Below, in pieces: positions 1-8,959 of a stretch of 64,000 nt of DNA. The stretch lies in NCBI GenBank assembly GCA_014843695.1, contig CM026386.1:17407863-17471862 (forward strand), read 5' to 3'. How positions within the stretch are numbered: position 1 is the stretch's first letter; the number at the start of each line of letters is the position of its first letter. Source of the DNA: Archivesica marissinica. Taxonomy: Eukaryota > Mollusca > Bivalvia > Venerida > Vesicomyidae. The notes below the pieces were generated by a model. The model made no database searches. It was not told the origin of the DNA and worked only from the letters and a program-made list of their open reading frames with translations. The translations under genes and the position numbers were made by a program.

Positions 1-117
1 CAGAGGCAGGGAGAAGGGCCTCAGAAGAGAGGAGTTGAAAGGAGGTACCTACTTCAGCTGTAAGAGGAATTGGTCGTTCTTGATTGAGGTGTCAACGTGT
101 TGACATGCGATATATGT

Positions 118-395
118 ATGTGTTTTACGTTTATTTATCGTCGCTACCGGTTGCCCATATGAGCGAAGAGATTAGTTATTTTAAATTTTGGGGGATAGTG
201 CATGATACAGACAGAGATCAATTCCATAATATCCTCTGATTCTTTTACATCCACGGTGTAAAGCACCGACACGAGACCTCGGTTTAACGTCCCATCTGAA
301 AGACTGTTAATTTTATTAGGGTCAGACGGGGGATCGAACCTGCGATCCCTGGATTACCAGTCCAGCGTGTTACCACTGGATTACAGATCCGTCTG
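118..395 (-). mobile_element. SINE family A, full-length, with target-site duplication
   Basis: tRNA-derived SINE. Read on the minus strand it begins at 395 with a tRNA-like head: A-box region TGTAATCCAGTGGTAACACG, a CTGGTAA anticodon-like loop between CTGGA/TCCAG stems, and B-box GGTTCGATCCC. A roughly 200-bp body follows, ending in tail 1 (GTAGCGACGATAAATAAACG, then CA-rich). A 12-bp duplication TGCGATATATGT flanks it at 106-117 and 396-407, which fixes the ends and shows retroposition. At least fifteen other copies or fragments lie in the window. Confidence 0.9.
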
Positions 396-407
396 TGCGA
401 TATATGT

Positions 408-1205
408 GCCAAAACATCGAGTGTGGCATGGTAGTCCCAATGGATGTCTATTTCTAAGAACCAATCAAATCGATCGATACAATCGACTTATGATGTTCCG
501 TGAGACCGGCCTAATACAAATGAAATAAAACCATGCATAGAATTGCTTTCATTTTCCAGATTAGTTAGTTTTTATTGATGTCGCCGTATGTTAATAGTAC
601 TTCTTTTGGAAATTTGAAAATGTTTGCCAGGGCATTTATATTCAGATAATTTTGATAATGCCCCAAGTCCAGGCAAATATAGTGTTCGCTGTGTTCAATA
701 GGTTTAATCCTTTTATTCCCACTTGCTGTTGTCCAGTAGTACTCTTATTCCCACTTCATAGGTAAATGACCATTCCAAATTTTTGGTGAATGCATAAATT
801 CAAATTGAGTTTGTCCGCAACAAACGCGGTGGACAAAGTCTTGTTGTTGGTGGTTACAGGTTCATGGTATGTATATATATATAGTTGCTGTCTGTCTGCG
901 TGTCTGTCCGTCCGTTTGATTGTATTTGATCTTAAACACTCTGAAGCACACTGCAACATAAATCCTCTTATTCCCACACCCGTTTTTACCTAATGTTATA
1001 TAAGTGGGAACAACAGGACTACACCGTTCAATATTACCTGAAGTTATCAGCAAACATTATGTCATTTACCTAATATTTATCAGTCGTCATAGATGCTTCG
1101 TGTATTCCGTAGAGAACAAACATTGGCATAATTGTGTAACAGATTGCAAATAACTATCTATCAATTATTACTAATGAATATATTACATTTTTTACGTGCG
1201 TATGT
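408..1205. other. Single-copy AT-rich DNA, no gene seen
   Basis: No tandem repeat, SINE or exon-like frame was recognised. Short open frames around 756-1053 overlap on both strands, lack splice context and resemble no known family. Confidence 0.5.
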
Positions 1206-1211
1206 ATCAGG

Positions 1212-1600
1212 GGACCGCCATTGTCGAGTGGTTAATGGCATCGACTTCAAATCATCTGCTCCTCGTGGCTGGTGGCAACATAATAAGACACAACCTGTCT
1301 GACCGACTATTAAGTTTATCTAAAGTCGCCACCGCATAGCTGCATTTTGTATCGCAGGTTCGATCCCCCGTCTGACCCTAATAAAATTAACAGTCTTTCA
1401 GATGGAACGTTAAACCGAGGTCTCGTGTCGGTGCTTCACATCGTGCATGTAAAAGAACCAAAGGAGACTCGGGAATTTGTCTCTGTCTGTATCATTGCAC
1501 TATCCTCCAAAACTCTAAAATAACTAATCTCTTCAGGAGGCGTCACTCATATGGGCAACCGGTAGCGACGATAAATAAACGTAAAACACACACACACACT
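1212..1600 (+). mobile_element. SINE family A copy fused behind a class II tRNA-like head
   Basis: From about 1350 this is a family A body, starting at the B-box (GGTTCGATCCC) and running to the CA-rich tail. Upstream, instead of the usual head, is GTCGAGTGGTTAATGGC and flanking sequence resembling the Ser/Leu-type head of family B. Either a 5'-truncated A copy landed beside a B-like head or the element is chimeric. Confidence 0.65.
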
Positions 1601-1601
1601 T

Positions 1602-1707
1602 CTATAACAAGATCTTACTGATTAAAATTGTTAGTTTCGTACATGTACGCGTAGGATTTAATATAATACTCTGGCGTTTTGACATCAGTCCAATATTAAT
1701 AATTATG
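1602..1707 (+). repeat. Dispersed repeat, copy 1
   Basis: About 105 bp beginning TATAACAAGATC and ending near CAGTCCAATATTA. It matches 31971-32075 in the same orientation with about 80-85% identity by eye. The family is not recognised. Confidence 0.7.
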
Positions 1708-1807
1708 GAATGCAAGTACAAAGGTATGACGTAACGACAGTGTTTAAGTGTATATACACTGTGAAATGAACTTGATTTCGTTGGCCCTAATGGCATAGCC
1801 AGGTTTT

Positions 1808-2325
1808 TTTTAATAAAAGTCGAATAGCATGCCACTTTATGAGTATACATCACCCGATGCAACACACTATAGTATCGCATTACTGCACATAGCACTGAAT
1901 CTAAACGTTGTTTAATACAGGTCGAAGAGCATGCCACTTTACGAGTATACATCACCCGATCCAACACACTATAGTATCGCATTACTGCACATAGCACTGA
2001 ATCTAAACGTTGTTTAATACAGGTCGAAGAGCATGCCACTTTACGAGTATACATCACCCGATCCAACACACTATAGTATCGCATTACTGCACATAGCACT
2101 GAATCTAAACGTTGTTTAATACAGGTCGAAGAGCATGCCACTTTACGAGTATACATCACCCGATCCAACACACTATAGTATCGCATTACTGCACATAGCA
2201 CTGAATCTAAACGTTGTTTAATACAGGTCGAAGAGCATGCCACTTTACGAGTATACATCACCCGATGCAGCACACTGTAGTATCGCATTACTGCACATAG
2301 CACTGAATCTAAACTTTATTTAATA
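1808..2325. repeat. 102-bp tandem repeat, about 5 copies
   Basis: The block containing GAATCTAAACGTTGTTTAAT recurs at exactly 102-bp spacing (for example 1897 and 1999). Inner copies are nearly identical and outer copies diverged. Because 102 is divisible by three, a 233-codon frame stays open on the minus strand across it. That frame has no recognisable domain and is not called as a gene. Confidence 0.9.
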
Positions 2326-2385
2326 CGAGATGTATATAAGTATAATGCTATGTATAATACATTGTCACAACAATCACTATATCCG

Positions 2386-2449
2386 CTCGCCCATATGGTT
2401 CGCCGGCGGCGAGAGTAAATAGGCTCAATCATCATCATCATCATCAATA
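2386..2449 (+). mobile_element. Retroposon 3' tail (tail 4) with (ATC)n end
   Basis: A stem CTCGCC (2386-2391) / GGCGAG (2408-2413) encloses a CATATGG-containing loop, followed by AGTAAATAGGCTCAATC and (ATC)n. Similar segments lie at 2921-2967 and, inverted, at 29768-29819. Probably the 3' end of a LINE or SINE; the body to the left is not recognised. Confidence 0.6.
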
Positions 2450-2458
2450 TATATCATA

Positions 2459-2752
2459 GACGGGTCAGTAGTCCAGTGGTTAACACGTTGGGCTGCGATT
2501 CGAGGGATCGCAGGTTTGATCCCATAGCCTGACCCTAATAATGAACATTAACAGTTTTTCAGATGGGACTTTAAACCGAGGTATCGTGTCGGTGCTGTAC
2601 ACCATGCACGTAAAAGAACCAGAGGAGACTCTGGAATGGGTCTCTGTCTGTATCATTGCACTGTCCTCCAAAAATCTAAAATGACTAATCTCTTCAGGAG
2701 GCGTCGCTCATATGGGCATCCGGTAGCGACGATAAATAAACGTAACACACAC
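2459..2752 (+). mobile_element. SINE family A copy
   Basis: Complete arrangement: head with AGTAGTCCAGTGGTTAACAC and B-box GGTTTGATCCC, body, and tail 1 ending CGATAAATAAACGTAACACA. The head is more diverged than in the 118-395 copy (GGGCTGCGATTCG in the anticodon arm). Confidence 0.85.
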
Positions 2753-2920
2753 ATGCATACACCAATACGGTGATCTGAGTCTGTGTATCTCATCTTTTCC
2801 ATTGAGCAATACAGGTTAATTTTGCAAGTCTTTTGAGCACCACTTTGAAACAACATTCACACTTCAATGAAACAATGGTTCACTATATAGGGACATATCA
2901 TTGACTTGTTGTCATATACA

Positions 2921-2967
2921 CTCGCCCACATGGTTGGTTGGCGGCGAGGGTAAAGAAGCTCAATCAC
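2921..2967 (+). mobile_element. Retroposon 3' tail (tail 4), second copy
   Basis: Same hairpin plan as 2386-2449: CTCGCC / GGCGAG stem, CACATGG in the loop, then a GTAAAGAAGCTCAATC-like end. Confidence 0.55.
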
Positions 2968-3958
2968 CGTCTTATCCTAATAGTTCTGCTTATAACTAAT
3001 ATATTCAGAATTTCAATGATTAGCCATGAATCTAGGCACATCGCCTCTTCCGCGTAATACATCAATAGTGTCAATGTACGTGAATTGAACATCACTTCTT
3101 TATAACAAGATAACATTTTGCAATCAGCATCAGCCTGCAATATCAAACATGCTGATGCCACATACTGCACAATATCAGTTGACGTTTTAGAATTTTTCAA
3201 ACTATGGAACGACATTTAAATTTCAGTCTGGCTTGGTATCATGATCTCATCTCCGCTTCTATCTTCACCTACCTCTAGTATGTTTTGCACCAATGTCTAT
3301 TCAAGTACCAACCGTATGTATCTGATTTACTATTTCTAAAAAAAAAATTCTTCTTGTTCATTTTTAGTATTCTCCTAAGCGTATCCCGTCATTTTCTTAT
3401 TCAACCAAAATAATACCTTTCTTGAAAGTCTTACTTATATTAGTACTAGGTACATCGGAACAAATTGATAACAAATTTGACCTTTTGGAAAGGGCTATTG
3501 CTAATGTTTTCAAAACTTGTAGCCCAATCCTTTTGTACTTTGAAAATGTCACGTATATGTATATGGATATTATCAGGATTTATGTATGTTATTAATGTGA
3601 CAATAATGTTATTGTGATTTGTAAATTGTATTCATCATTATGGAAAAAGTTGCAATAAAATATTATTTAATAAAACGTTGTTTGCTTTCACCTAGCGGCG
3701 TATGTTGATGCCACATTTAATATCAGCATTCACCTAGTGTTAATACAACATTTTCCGTTCTATTACTTTTGTCAATAGTTGGTTGATATTTCAATTCTAG
3801 TCCTATCCGTTCAATTCTAATCCTATCCGTTAGCATCATTATTTCTACTTCAGCATTAGCATTCGCCTTTGGTTTGTCGGGACCACTGCAGTATCAACCT
3901 TCGTCAAATGTTCATTCCATAGTTTCTATTCCAGTTTTCGCTCGCGTCTAAAGTTTGT
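2968..3958. other. Single-copy AT-rich DNA, no gene seen
   Basis: An 83-codon minus-strand open frame (2964-3215) has no recognisable domain. The rest is AT-rich with no array or SINE recognised. Confidence 0.45.
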
Positions 3959-3959
3959 A

Positions 3960-4110
3960 CCGCCACAGGGTGAGAAAACTGTGCAGCCAACCTGGGGCTC
4001 GAACCCGTGACCATTTATTTACAGGGCGAACGCTCTACCGACTGCGCTAGACGGGCCGATTACACATGATCTCCCCCAATGGATACTAAGTCCGTACCGT
4101 GATATACTTC
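3960..4110 (-). mobile_element. tRNA-like SINE family E, copy 1
   Basis: The reverse strand reads as a tRNA-like unit: A-box CTAGCGCAGTCGGTAGAGCG, a CCTGTAA anticodon-type loop, and B-box GGTTCGAGCCCC. Acceptor-stem complementarity is poor, so it is a tRNA-derived repeat, not a functional tRNA. Homology with 4205-4360 extends beyond the tRNA part (CCAATGG...GTCCGTA...). Confidence 0.65.
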
Positions 4111-4204
4111 CCCACCAAATTGGAATTCTTCCACGAATTTCCAGAGATAGGTAGAGAACAATACGAACATGATCTCGCAGTATATATCAAGTCGCGGTCC
4201 CTCG

Positions 4205-4360
4205 TTGGGCGCCAAATGTCACATTGTGAGTAAAATATGCAGCCAACTCGGGGCTCGAACCCGGGACCGTTCGCTTACAGGGCGAATGCTCTATCGACTG
4301 AGCTAGCCGGGCCGCTTACACGTGATATCCCCAATGGTGTACGTCCGTAACGCGACAGTA
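4205..4360 (-). mobile_element. tRNA-like SINE family E, copy 2
   Basis: Same orientation as the 3960-4110 copy about 245 bp away. A-box CTAGCTCAGTCGATAGAGC, anticodon stem TTCGC/GCGAA around loop CCTGTAA (anticodon TGT by position), B-box GGTTCGAGCCCC. This cloverleaf is better preserved than copy 1, but the acceptor arm still does not pair. Confidence 0.65.
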
Positions 4361-4748
4361 CGATACTACCACACTTAACTATCAAATCTAGTTTCAGCCT
4401 TCGCGCAACTTAGGTACTATCATTGACATCGGAATAACTGCCATTGTGTCATTGGCCAAATAGTTCTCCCCTTATGCATATACAGTAATACTTACAACTC
4501 CCTACAATATCACGATTCTGATTGGCCGGTTCAGAGCGTGCTAACAACTGCGCTAATCGAACAGCCAAATCAGTGAATATATTCATAATATTCCTATTAT
4601 AAACTGTAACCAATCTATGCCCATCATAGTTTAGTTTTTTCAATTCATCATCCTGTGCTTCGTTCAACTCATCAATCTCACATAACACTTACACATCACA
4701 TTCGTTTAACCTCATTACTTCTAGGTTAGTTTTTTTTTTAGTTTTTTA
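4361..4748. other. Unassigned DNA with a short minus-strand open frame
   Basis: A 79-codon frame at 4688-4449 (minus) begins with acidic, coiled-coil-like residues (EIDELNEAQDDELKKLN). No domain is recognised and no splice context is convincing. Confidence 0.3.
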
Positions 4749-4749
4749 T

Positions 4750-4995
4750 TTAAGTTTATTTAACGTCGCTACCGGTTTCCCATTTGAGCGACGGGCAGTT
4801 TACCTAACAACACCTTTCCTGGGCAGGCTCCAGCGGTTAACCAGTACTTGGTGCACCAACCTCCGTAAGAAACTGCCAACTGTTTCATATAAATGAGACA
4901 CGGTCTGAGCGGGGCTCGAACCCGTGACCATCAGAGATGATAGGTTACAGTGGTATACAAGTCAGCGACCTTAACCACTCGACCACGGAGGCGGA
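4750..4995 (-). mobile_element. SINE family B with tail 1
   Basis: The minus strand starts at 4995 with a class II (Ser/Leu-type) tRNA-like head: GTGGTCGAGTGGTTAAGG and B-box GGTTCGAGCCCC, separated by a long variable region. The body contains GGTTGGTGCACCAAGTACTG. The 3' end is GTCGCTCAAATGGG, ACCGGTAGCGACG and TAAATAAAC, the tail used by family A. This shows two different SINE bodies on one 3' tail. Confidence 0.85.
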
Positions 4996-5016
4996 CAAGT
5001 TTAGTGCATGTTCGTC

Positions 5017-5170
5017 TGCTTTTTCAAGAAGAGCTAATATATCATTTGTAACACTTTTAAATTTAAATTTTGTAGATCGCTGTACTTCCGTGATTTTATT
5101 ATTTGAAGCATTTTTCAAGAAGAGCTGTTATATCATTTGTAACACTTTTAATTAGTAGATCGCTGTTGTC
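5017..5170. repeat. Imperfect tandem duplication, about 90 bp
   Basis: TTTTTCAAGAAGAGCT, ATATCATTTGTAACACTTTT and GTAGATCGCTGT occur in order in 5017-5082 and again in 5108-5168. On the minus strand both copies translate to a similar stretch (KSVTNDI.ALLEK), but an in-frame stop separates them. Possibly a decayed coding fragment; function unknown. Confidence 0.6.
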
Positions 5171-5304
5171 TTGTAATTCGTGAAGATTTTTATAAATCTT
5201 TATATTTGGCCATTTGTAAGCCACAGTTTCACACTTCCGTGATTTCATTATTCTGTCAAGTGGTATGTTGCTCAAGGACCACGATGGTGCTGTCCTTTGG
5301 TAGT

Positions 5305-5327
5305 TCAATTCCACATCGTCTCTCTCT

Positions 5328-5365
<38 letters not shown>

Positions 5366-5382
5366 CTCTCCTCTATCTCTCT

Positions 5383-5430
<48 letters not shown>

Positions 5431-5529
5431 ATGGCGATGGATTCCATCAGGAATGAAATCCCGTGAGCGATCATCTAAAGCTGTAATAACATGCTTCTCA
5501 ACAGAGCTAAACAAACTGTGGATAAACTA
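5305..5529 (+). mobile_element. SINE family C, 5'-truncated, with internal (TC)n expansion
   Basis: Retains only the 3' half of family C: AATTCCACATCG, a pyrimidine tract, GGCGATGGATTCCATCAGGA and a diverged tail 2 ending GATAAACTA. In other copies the pyrimidine stretch is about 14 bp (CTTCTCTCTCCC); here it is about 100 bp of CT repeats. Confidence 0.75.
5325..5427. repeat. (CT)n microsatellite inside a SINE
   Basis: Nearly pure CT dinucleotides with a few interruptions (CTCC, CTAT, TTTT). It occupies the position of the short pyrimidine run in family C SINEs. Confidence 0.95.
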
Positions 5530-6048
5530 AACTCTTGAACACACAACACACGCATCAGTCCTTAAGTCCAACCCACCATTCCTCGTTCGTGTCACTCGAG
5601 TCGTGATCATTAGACAACTGTTTCGGAAACAACAGACATGTATCCATGTTTCTTTCATTCTAAGAAATTATATAACCTTCTTTAAGTGCGTTCAACTCTG
5701 GCTTTGATGGTGTGTTTCTAGCAATGCAGTATTGATGTATTGTATACTATGGGCAAGATTACATAATTATATAAATATGGAAGCCTTTCACAGCAGCGAA
5801 CAGCCTCGTTTTCGAATTATTTCAACGAAGTGTTCTTGAAAACAAATGGATATGAATCTATATTCTTCCATTATCGTTCTAAAATTTCTGCACGTAATTT
5901 CCGTAGCAATATCACTATATCACTTGTAGATCCTGGTAAATATCCTGTTAGTGGTTGCTTTGATTAGTTTTCCATGGCGCTGTAATAGTACATTAGTTGA
6001 TTGTTTATATTAAAACCGTAATGTTTGCACTCCATAAAGAGAGTTTTG
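5530..6048. other. 3' flank of the Ly6-like gene
   Basis: Lies downstream (minus strand) of the stop codon at 6049. It probably contains the 3' UTR. No canonical AATAAA was found on the minus strand near the stop, so the transcript end is not placed. Confidence 0.4.
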
Positions 6049-6275
6049 TTATACGAAACCATGTTCCCTAAAGTATATAAATATTAGAGATAATGTTGCT
6101 GTAAGTGTAGTAGACGTGAATCCAATACGCCCTCTTTCCGCAGAATTACATAAATGTTTCCCGCACATGCACAGATACCCGTTTCCCATACGCTCAGAAC
6201 GACACACACCATCTATCATCATTATTTTGAAATCCCTCAGTTCGTTGGAGCAGGTCCTGTGCATATAAAGCACAT
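6049..6275 (-). CDS. Ly6/uPAR (quiver/sleepless-like) protein, last coding exon
   Basis: Seen: the minus strand has a pyrimidine-rich stretch and CAG acceptor (CAG at 6278-6276), then 74 codons and a TAA at 6051-6049. The exon enters in phase 1 and joins the exon at 8559-8705 without breaking frame. It supplies cysteines 6-10 of a three-finger fold (RTC, GVC, LCMC, HLCNSA). The closing C-x(4)-C-N is a family hallmark. After NSA comes a spacer and a hydrophobic segment (LTATLSLIFIYF) with a short polar end, as in GPI-anchor signals. Known of the family: Ly6/quiver proteins are secreted or GPI-anchored and modulate ion channels or receptors at the cell surface. Inferred: this is a GPI-anchored extracellular protein of about 149 residues before processing. 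The specific partner cannot be told. Confidence 0.78.
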
Positions 6276-6710
6276 CTGAAAATACAAACAAACACACCAT
6301 GTAGAAACGTTATATTCAAATGATGTTGATGTACGCATGTCACTGTAGGGACAAGTTCCGGTATGCAGATCTCCGTCCGTTGTTTCGATCGAGTTTCCGG
6401 TTCCGATATGTCAATTTCTCACACTTACGACGAGTTGTTGTATCTAGTTACGTAGTGTGAATAATCTGTACAAATTACAGTCGTATAACTATCGCAAACT
6501 CCTGTCAATAGATAGCAATTCTGCGGTATCAATGTTAGATTCCTGGCAGATCAATGACAGGCACAGCTATGAGAATATTAGCTATAACAAGCGTCAAGTA
6601 ATTGCGTCATTACGTACTCCATGATGGAATTTATTCCCAGTCCTTGTACAAGAAAGTAGTTCCCAGGCTAGGATCGCAGGTTCAGTAGCCTGAAGTAATT
6701 GCATCGTCTA

Positions 6711-6868
6711 TGTGTTTTACGTTTATTGATCGTCGCTACCGGGTGCCCATATGAGCGACGCCTCCTGGAGAGATTAGTTATTTTAGATTTTTGGAGGATA
6801 GTGCAATGATACAGACAGAGAACCATTCCAGCGTCTCCTCTGGTTCTTTTACGTGCACGGTGTACAGC
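6711..6868 (-). mobile_element. SINE family A, 3' part only
   Basis: Tail 1 through mid-body, ending at the GTGCACGGTGTACAGCA segment; head missing. Lies in the intron of the Ly6-like gene, antisense-neutral (same strand as the gene). Confidence 0.8.
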
Positions 6869-6935
6869 ATGTATGCAAAAATGTAGGATCTAATCGATTA
6901 AATATGCAATAAAATATGGTTAAATCGAAGCACCG

Positions 6936-7155
6936 GGTGCCCATATGAGCGACGCCTCCTGAAGAGATTAGTCATTTAGATTTTTGGAGGATAGTGCAAT
7001 GATACAGACAGAAACCCATTCCAGCGTCTCCTCTGGTTCTTTTACGTGCACGGTGTACAGCACCGACACGAGACCTCGGTTTAACGTCCTATCTGAAATA
7101 CTGTTAATTTTATTTGGGTCAGGCGGGGGATCGAACCTGCGATCCCTGGATTAGT
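6936..7155 (-). mobile_element. SINE family A, truncated in the head
   Basis: Starts within tail 1 (GGGTGCCCATATGAGCGACG) and runs to CTGCGATCCCTGGATTA in the tRNA head, then breaks off. With 6711-6868 it duplicates the 3' half of the element, separated by about 67 bp of unrelated AT-rich DNA. Confidence 0.8.
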
Positions 7156-7327
7156 GACGGGGTGTTATTTTTTAAAGTTGATAGGAATGGCGTAAAAATG
7201 TGTTTATGTATAGAGTCAAGCATATATTGTATCATAGCATTCTTGAAAACTAAAATACTTTGTGTGGGTTTGAACCCGCAAACATTTGTCCAGACCACAA
7301 ACATCGGTGGGTATGACTGTTGGGGTT

Positions 7328-7630
7328 CATACTATAGAACACTATATATTCGCGAGATTTTATATTTCGCTAAATGTGCGCGATCTAAGTTGATCGCGAA
7401 TTCATGCTTCTCGGTAATATTAATGTGTCCGAATGTACAGTTATATCCGTAAATATGTAAATTGTATTAACATTTTGAAAGTCAATACAATTATAAACGA
7501 TCTACATAAACTGTCACCTTCATCGTTCGCGATACATCACGAATGCGTGAATTCTAAGCTCCGCGAATTAATTGAACATGCTCAAAATCGTGAAAATCGC
7601 GAAATGAAGCGTGTGCGAAATTATAGTATG
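7328..7630. mobile_element. Candidate MITE-like segment with CATACTATA ends
   Basis: Begins CATACTATA (7328-7336) and ends in its reverse complement TATAGTATG (7622-7630). The interior is rich in TTCGCGA/TCGCGAA motifs on both strands, a common look for foldback elements. The terminal repeat is short and no clear target duplication was found. Confidence 0.35.
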
Positions 7631-7782
7631 TTTGGCTCAATATTATCTCAAGATGTCAGTCTATGAACTTGGTTTAGCATATCCACAAGGAAATATAACA
7701 GTTCTATATTAGTAGAGTACTGACACATGCAGGCTTCTTAAATCCCAGCGGGTGCTTCACACGTAGTGTTATATAATTATAG

Positions 7783-8018
7783 CGATGGAGGTCGTGATAG
7801 CGCTGTGGTAGCGCGTTCGCTTCCGGTGCGAAAGACCCGGAGTTCGAGCCCAGCTATAGCCGTTACGAGTATACCCTTATGTAATGCACTAACATTCCAC
7901 AGTGCCTCTTCTCTCTCCCTCGTGACGATGTAGTCCACCAGGAATGAGGTCTCGAGAGTGATTAATATAAGTTGTAAGAACTTGTTACGCAATCGAGCTC
8001 AAATAAATGTGTATAAAC
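7783..8018 (+). mobile_element. SINE family C copy
   Basis: Head: GTCGTGATAGCGCTGTGGTA as A-box region and GAGTTCGAGCCC as B-box. Body: CTCTTCTCTCTCCCTCGTG, then AGGAATGAGGTCTCGAGAG. Tail 2: ATAAGTTGTAAGAACTTG, then AATCGAGCTCAAATAAATG. A hAT-like element is inserted at its 3' end, using GTATAAAC (8011-8018) as the target. Confidence 0.9.
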
Positions 8019-8534
8019 TAGTGATAAACAGATTATCGCTAAGTCGCCGACAATCTTTCACCGGTATGGACATCGGCGATAACCGATTGTAAATAATGTG
8101 GAATCGATTATAATCGACGTATTTTTTGTCTCTTACTTTGATGTTTGTTTGTAGTTCAAATAGATAAAAACATATTTTACTATTGGCGATATTTTATTTG
8201 CATTGCACGTCTGCAACAAACATTCTAACTAACAGATAGTATTATACTGTTTTCATTACTACATGTATGTCACTTTTTTTAGCGCTGTGGCCTATATTAA
8301 CTTAAAAAACTAATTGTATATCAGGTGGCAGTATACTAACTTAAAGTCTAGTACTGAGATGTACTAACTTGTAATGTAGTAATTTATTAGTACTAAATAG
8401 ATTTTTAATCTCACACATTAGATGAATTGATTTTGATATGTAAATATATCAATTGCCGATTAATAATCGATTATCTAATCGGTTTACCCATCCGATTAAT
8501 CGATTATGGATTTTATAACCGATGCACATCACTA
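8019..8534. mobile_element. hAT-like non-autonomous DNA transposon, 516 bp
   Basis: Flanked by an exact 8-bp duplication GTATAAAC (8011-8018 and 8535-8542). Ends are inverted: TAGTGAT at the left and ATCACTA at the right, with ATCGG/CCGAT motifs just inside both ends. The interior is AT-rich and carries several ATCGATTA motifs but no transposase. An 8-bp target duplication with short inverted ends fits the hAT superfamily. The right edge lies 16 bp inside the intron from a splice donor of the Ly6-like gene. Confidence 0.8.
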
Positions 8535-8558
8535 GTATAAACCAAGCTATAAACTTAC

Positions 8559-8705
8559 TGTTATAATAGTGTGTCCATTTCAGGCAGATTCCACTATCAC
8601 ATTCCCGCACGATCAATGCTTTCCCTTTGTCTACCCTCGGATGCACGGGATCTGCGCACGAGCTATTGTTTGCCGGTCCAAAACAATAGAAACATCGGAT
8701 AGGGT
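8559..8705 (-). CDS. Ly6/uPAR (quiver/sleepless-like) protein, internal coding exon
   Basis: Seen: the minus strand has an acceptor TGCAG (8710-8706), 147 nt of exon and a donor GTAAGT (8558-8553). Both boundaries are phase 1, as is usual for Ly6-domain exons. The product opens DPIRCFYCFG, then SSCADP, REC and GICLKW, giving cysteines 1-5 of the ten-cysteine three-finger pattern. The CADP and C-x-KW motifs are typical of the quiver/sleepless subgroup. Two overlapping N-glycosylation sequons lie in NNSS. Splicing to 6275 restores an Asn codon across the junction, followed by VLYMHRTC. Known of the family: three-finger membrane-tethered regulators. The frame also stays open upstream to an ATG at 8781, so the true 5' end is uncertain (see 8706-8781). 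The 2,283-bp intron contains SINEs and a hAT-like element. Confidence 0.78.
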
Positions 8706-8781
8706 CTGCAATTATGAATAACACAAATACTATGTCAATCTGACAAGCAACCCTCAAATGAATGGCTGGCGGTTTTCTCAT
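8706..8781 (-). other. Possible alternative start and signal peptide of the Ly6-like gene
   Basis: The frame of the 8559-8705 exon extends upstream without a stop to ATG at 8781-8779; an in-frame TAG lies just before it. The 25 residues have a basic start, a hydrophobic core (IVFVLFII) and Ala directly before DPIRC, so they could be a signal peptide. The same bases also read as a T-rich tract plus CAG acceptor, in which case the signal peptide sits in an unseen upstream exon. Confidence 0.4.
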
Positions 8782-8959
8782 AACAGGCTAAAATTAACTG
8801 CTGTGATATGAAACTATTGGTGTTGATATGTATTGAACAGAGTGTTAATATATATATGTTGTATGTGTGTACGTTAATATCTTGCCAGTCACATTGTTAG
8901 AAAAATATAATGGCATGATATTTGGTCACATTACGATATAAAAACTAAATCTTGTGGAC

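Noticed and set aside
1602..2303. 233-codon minus-strand frame over the 102-bp repeat
   Set aside because: Two thirds is identical repeat units and the rest is a dispersed repeat; no known domain or splice context.
4236..4312. tRNA-Thr (TGT) gene
   Set aside because: D-, anticodon- and T-arms are plausible but the acceptor stem does not pair, and homology to the 3960 copy extends past the tRNA ends.
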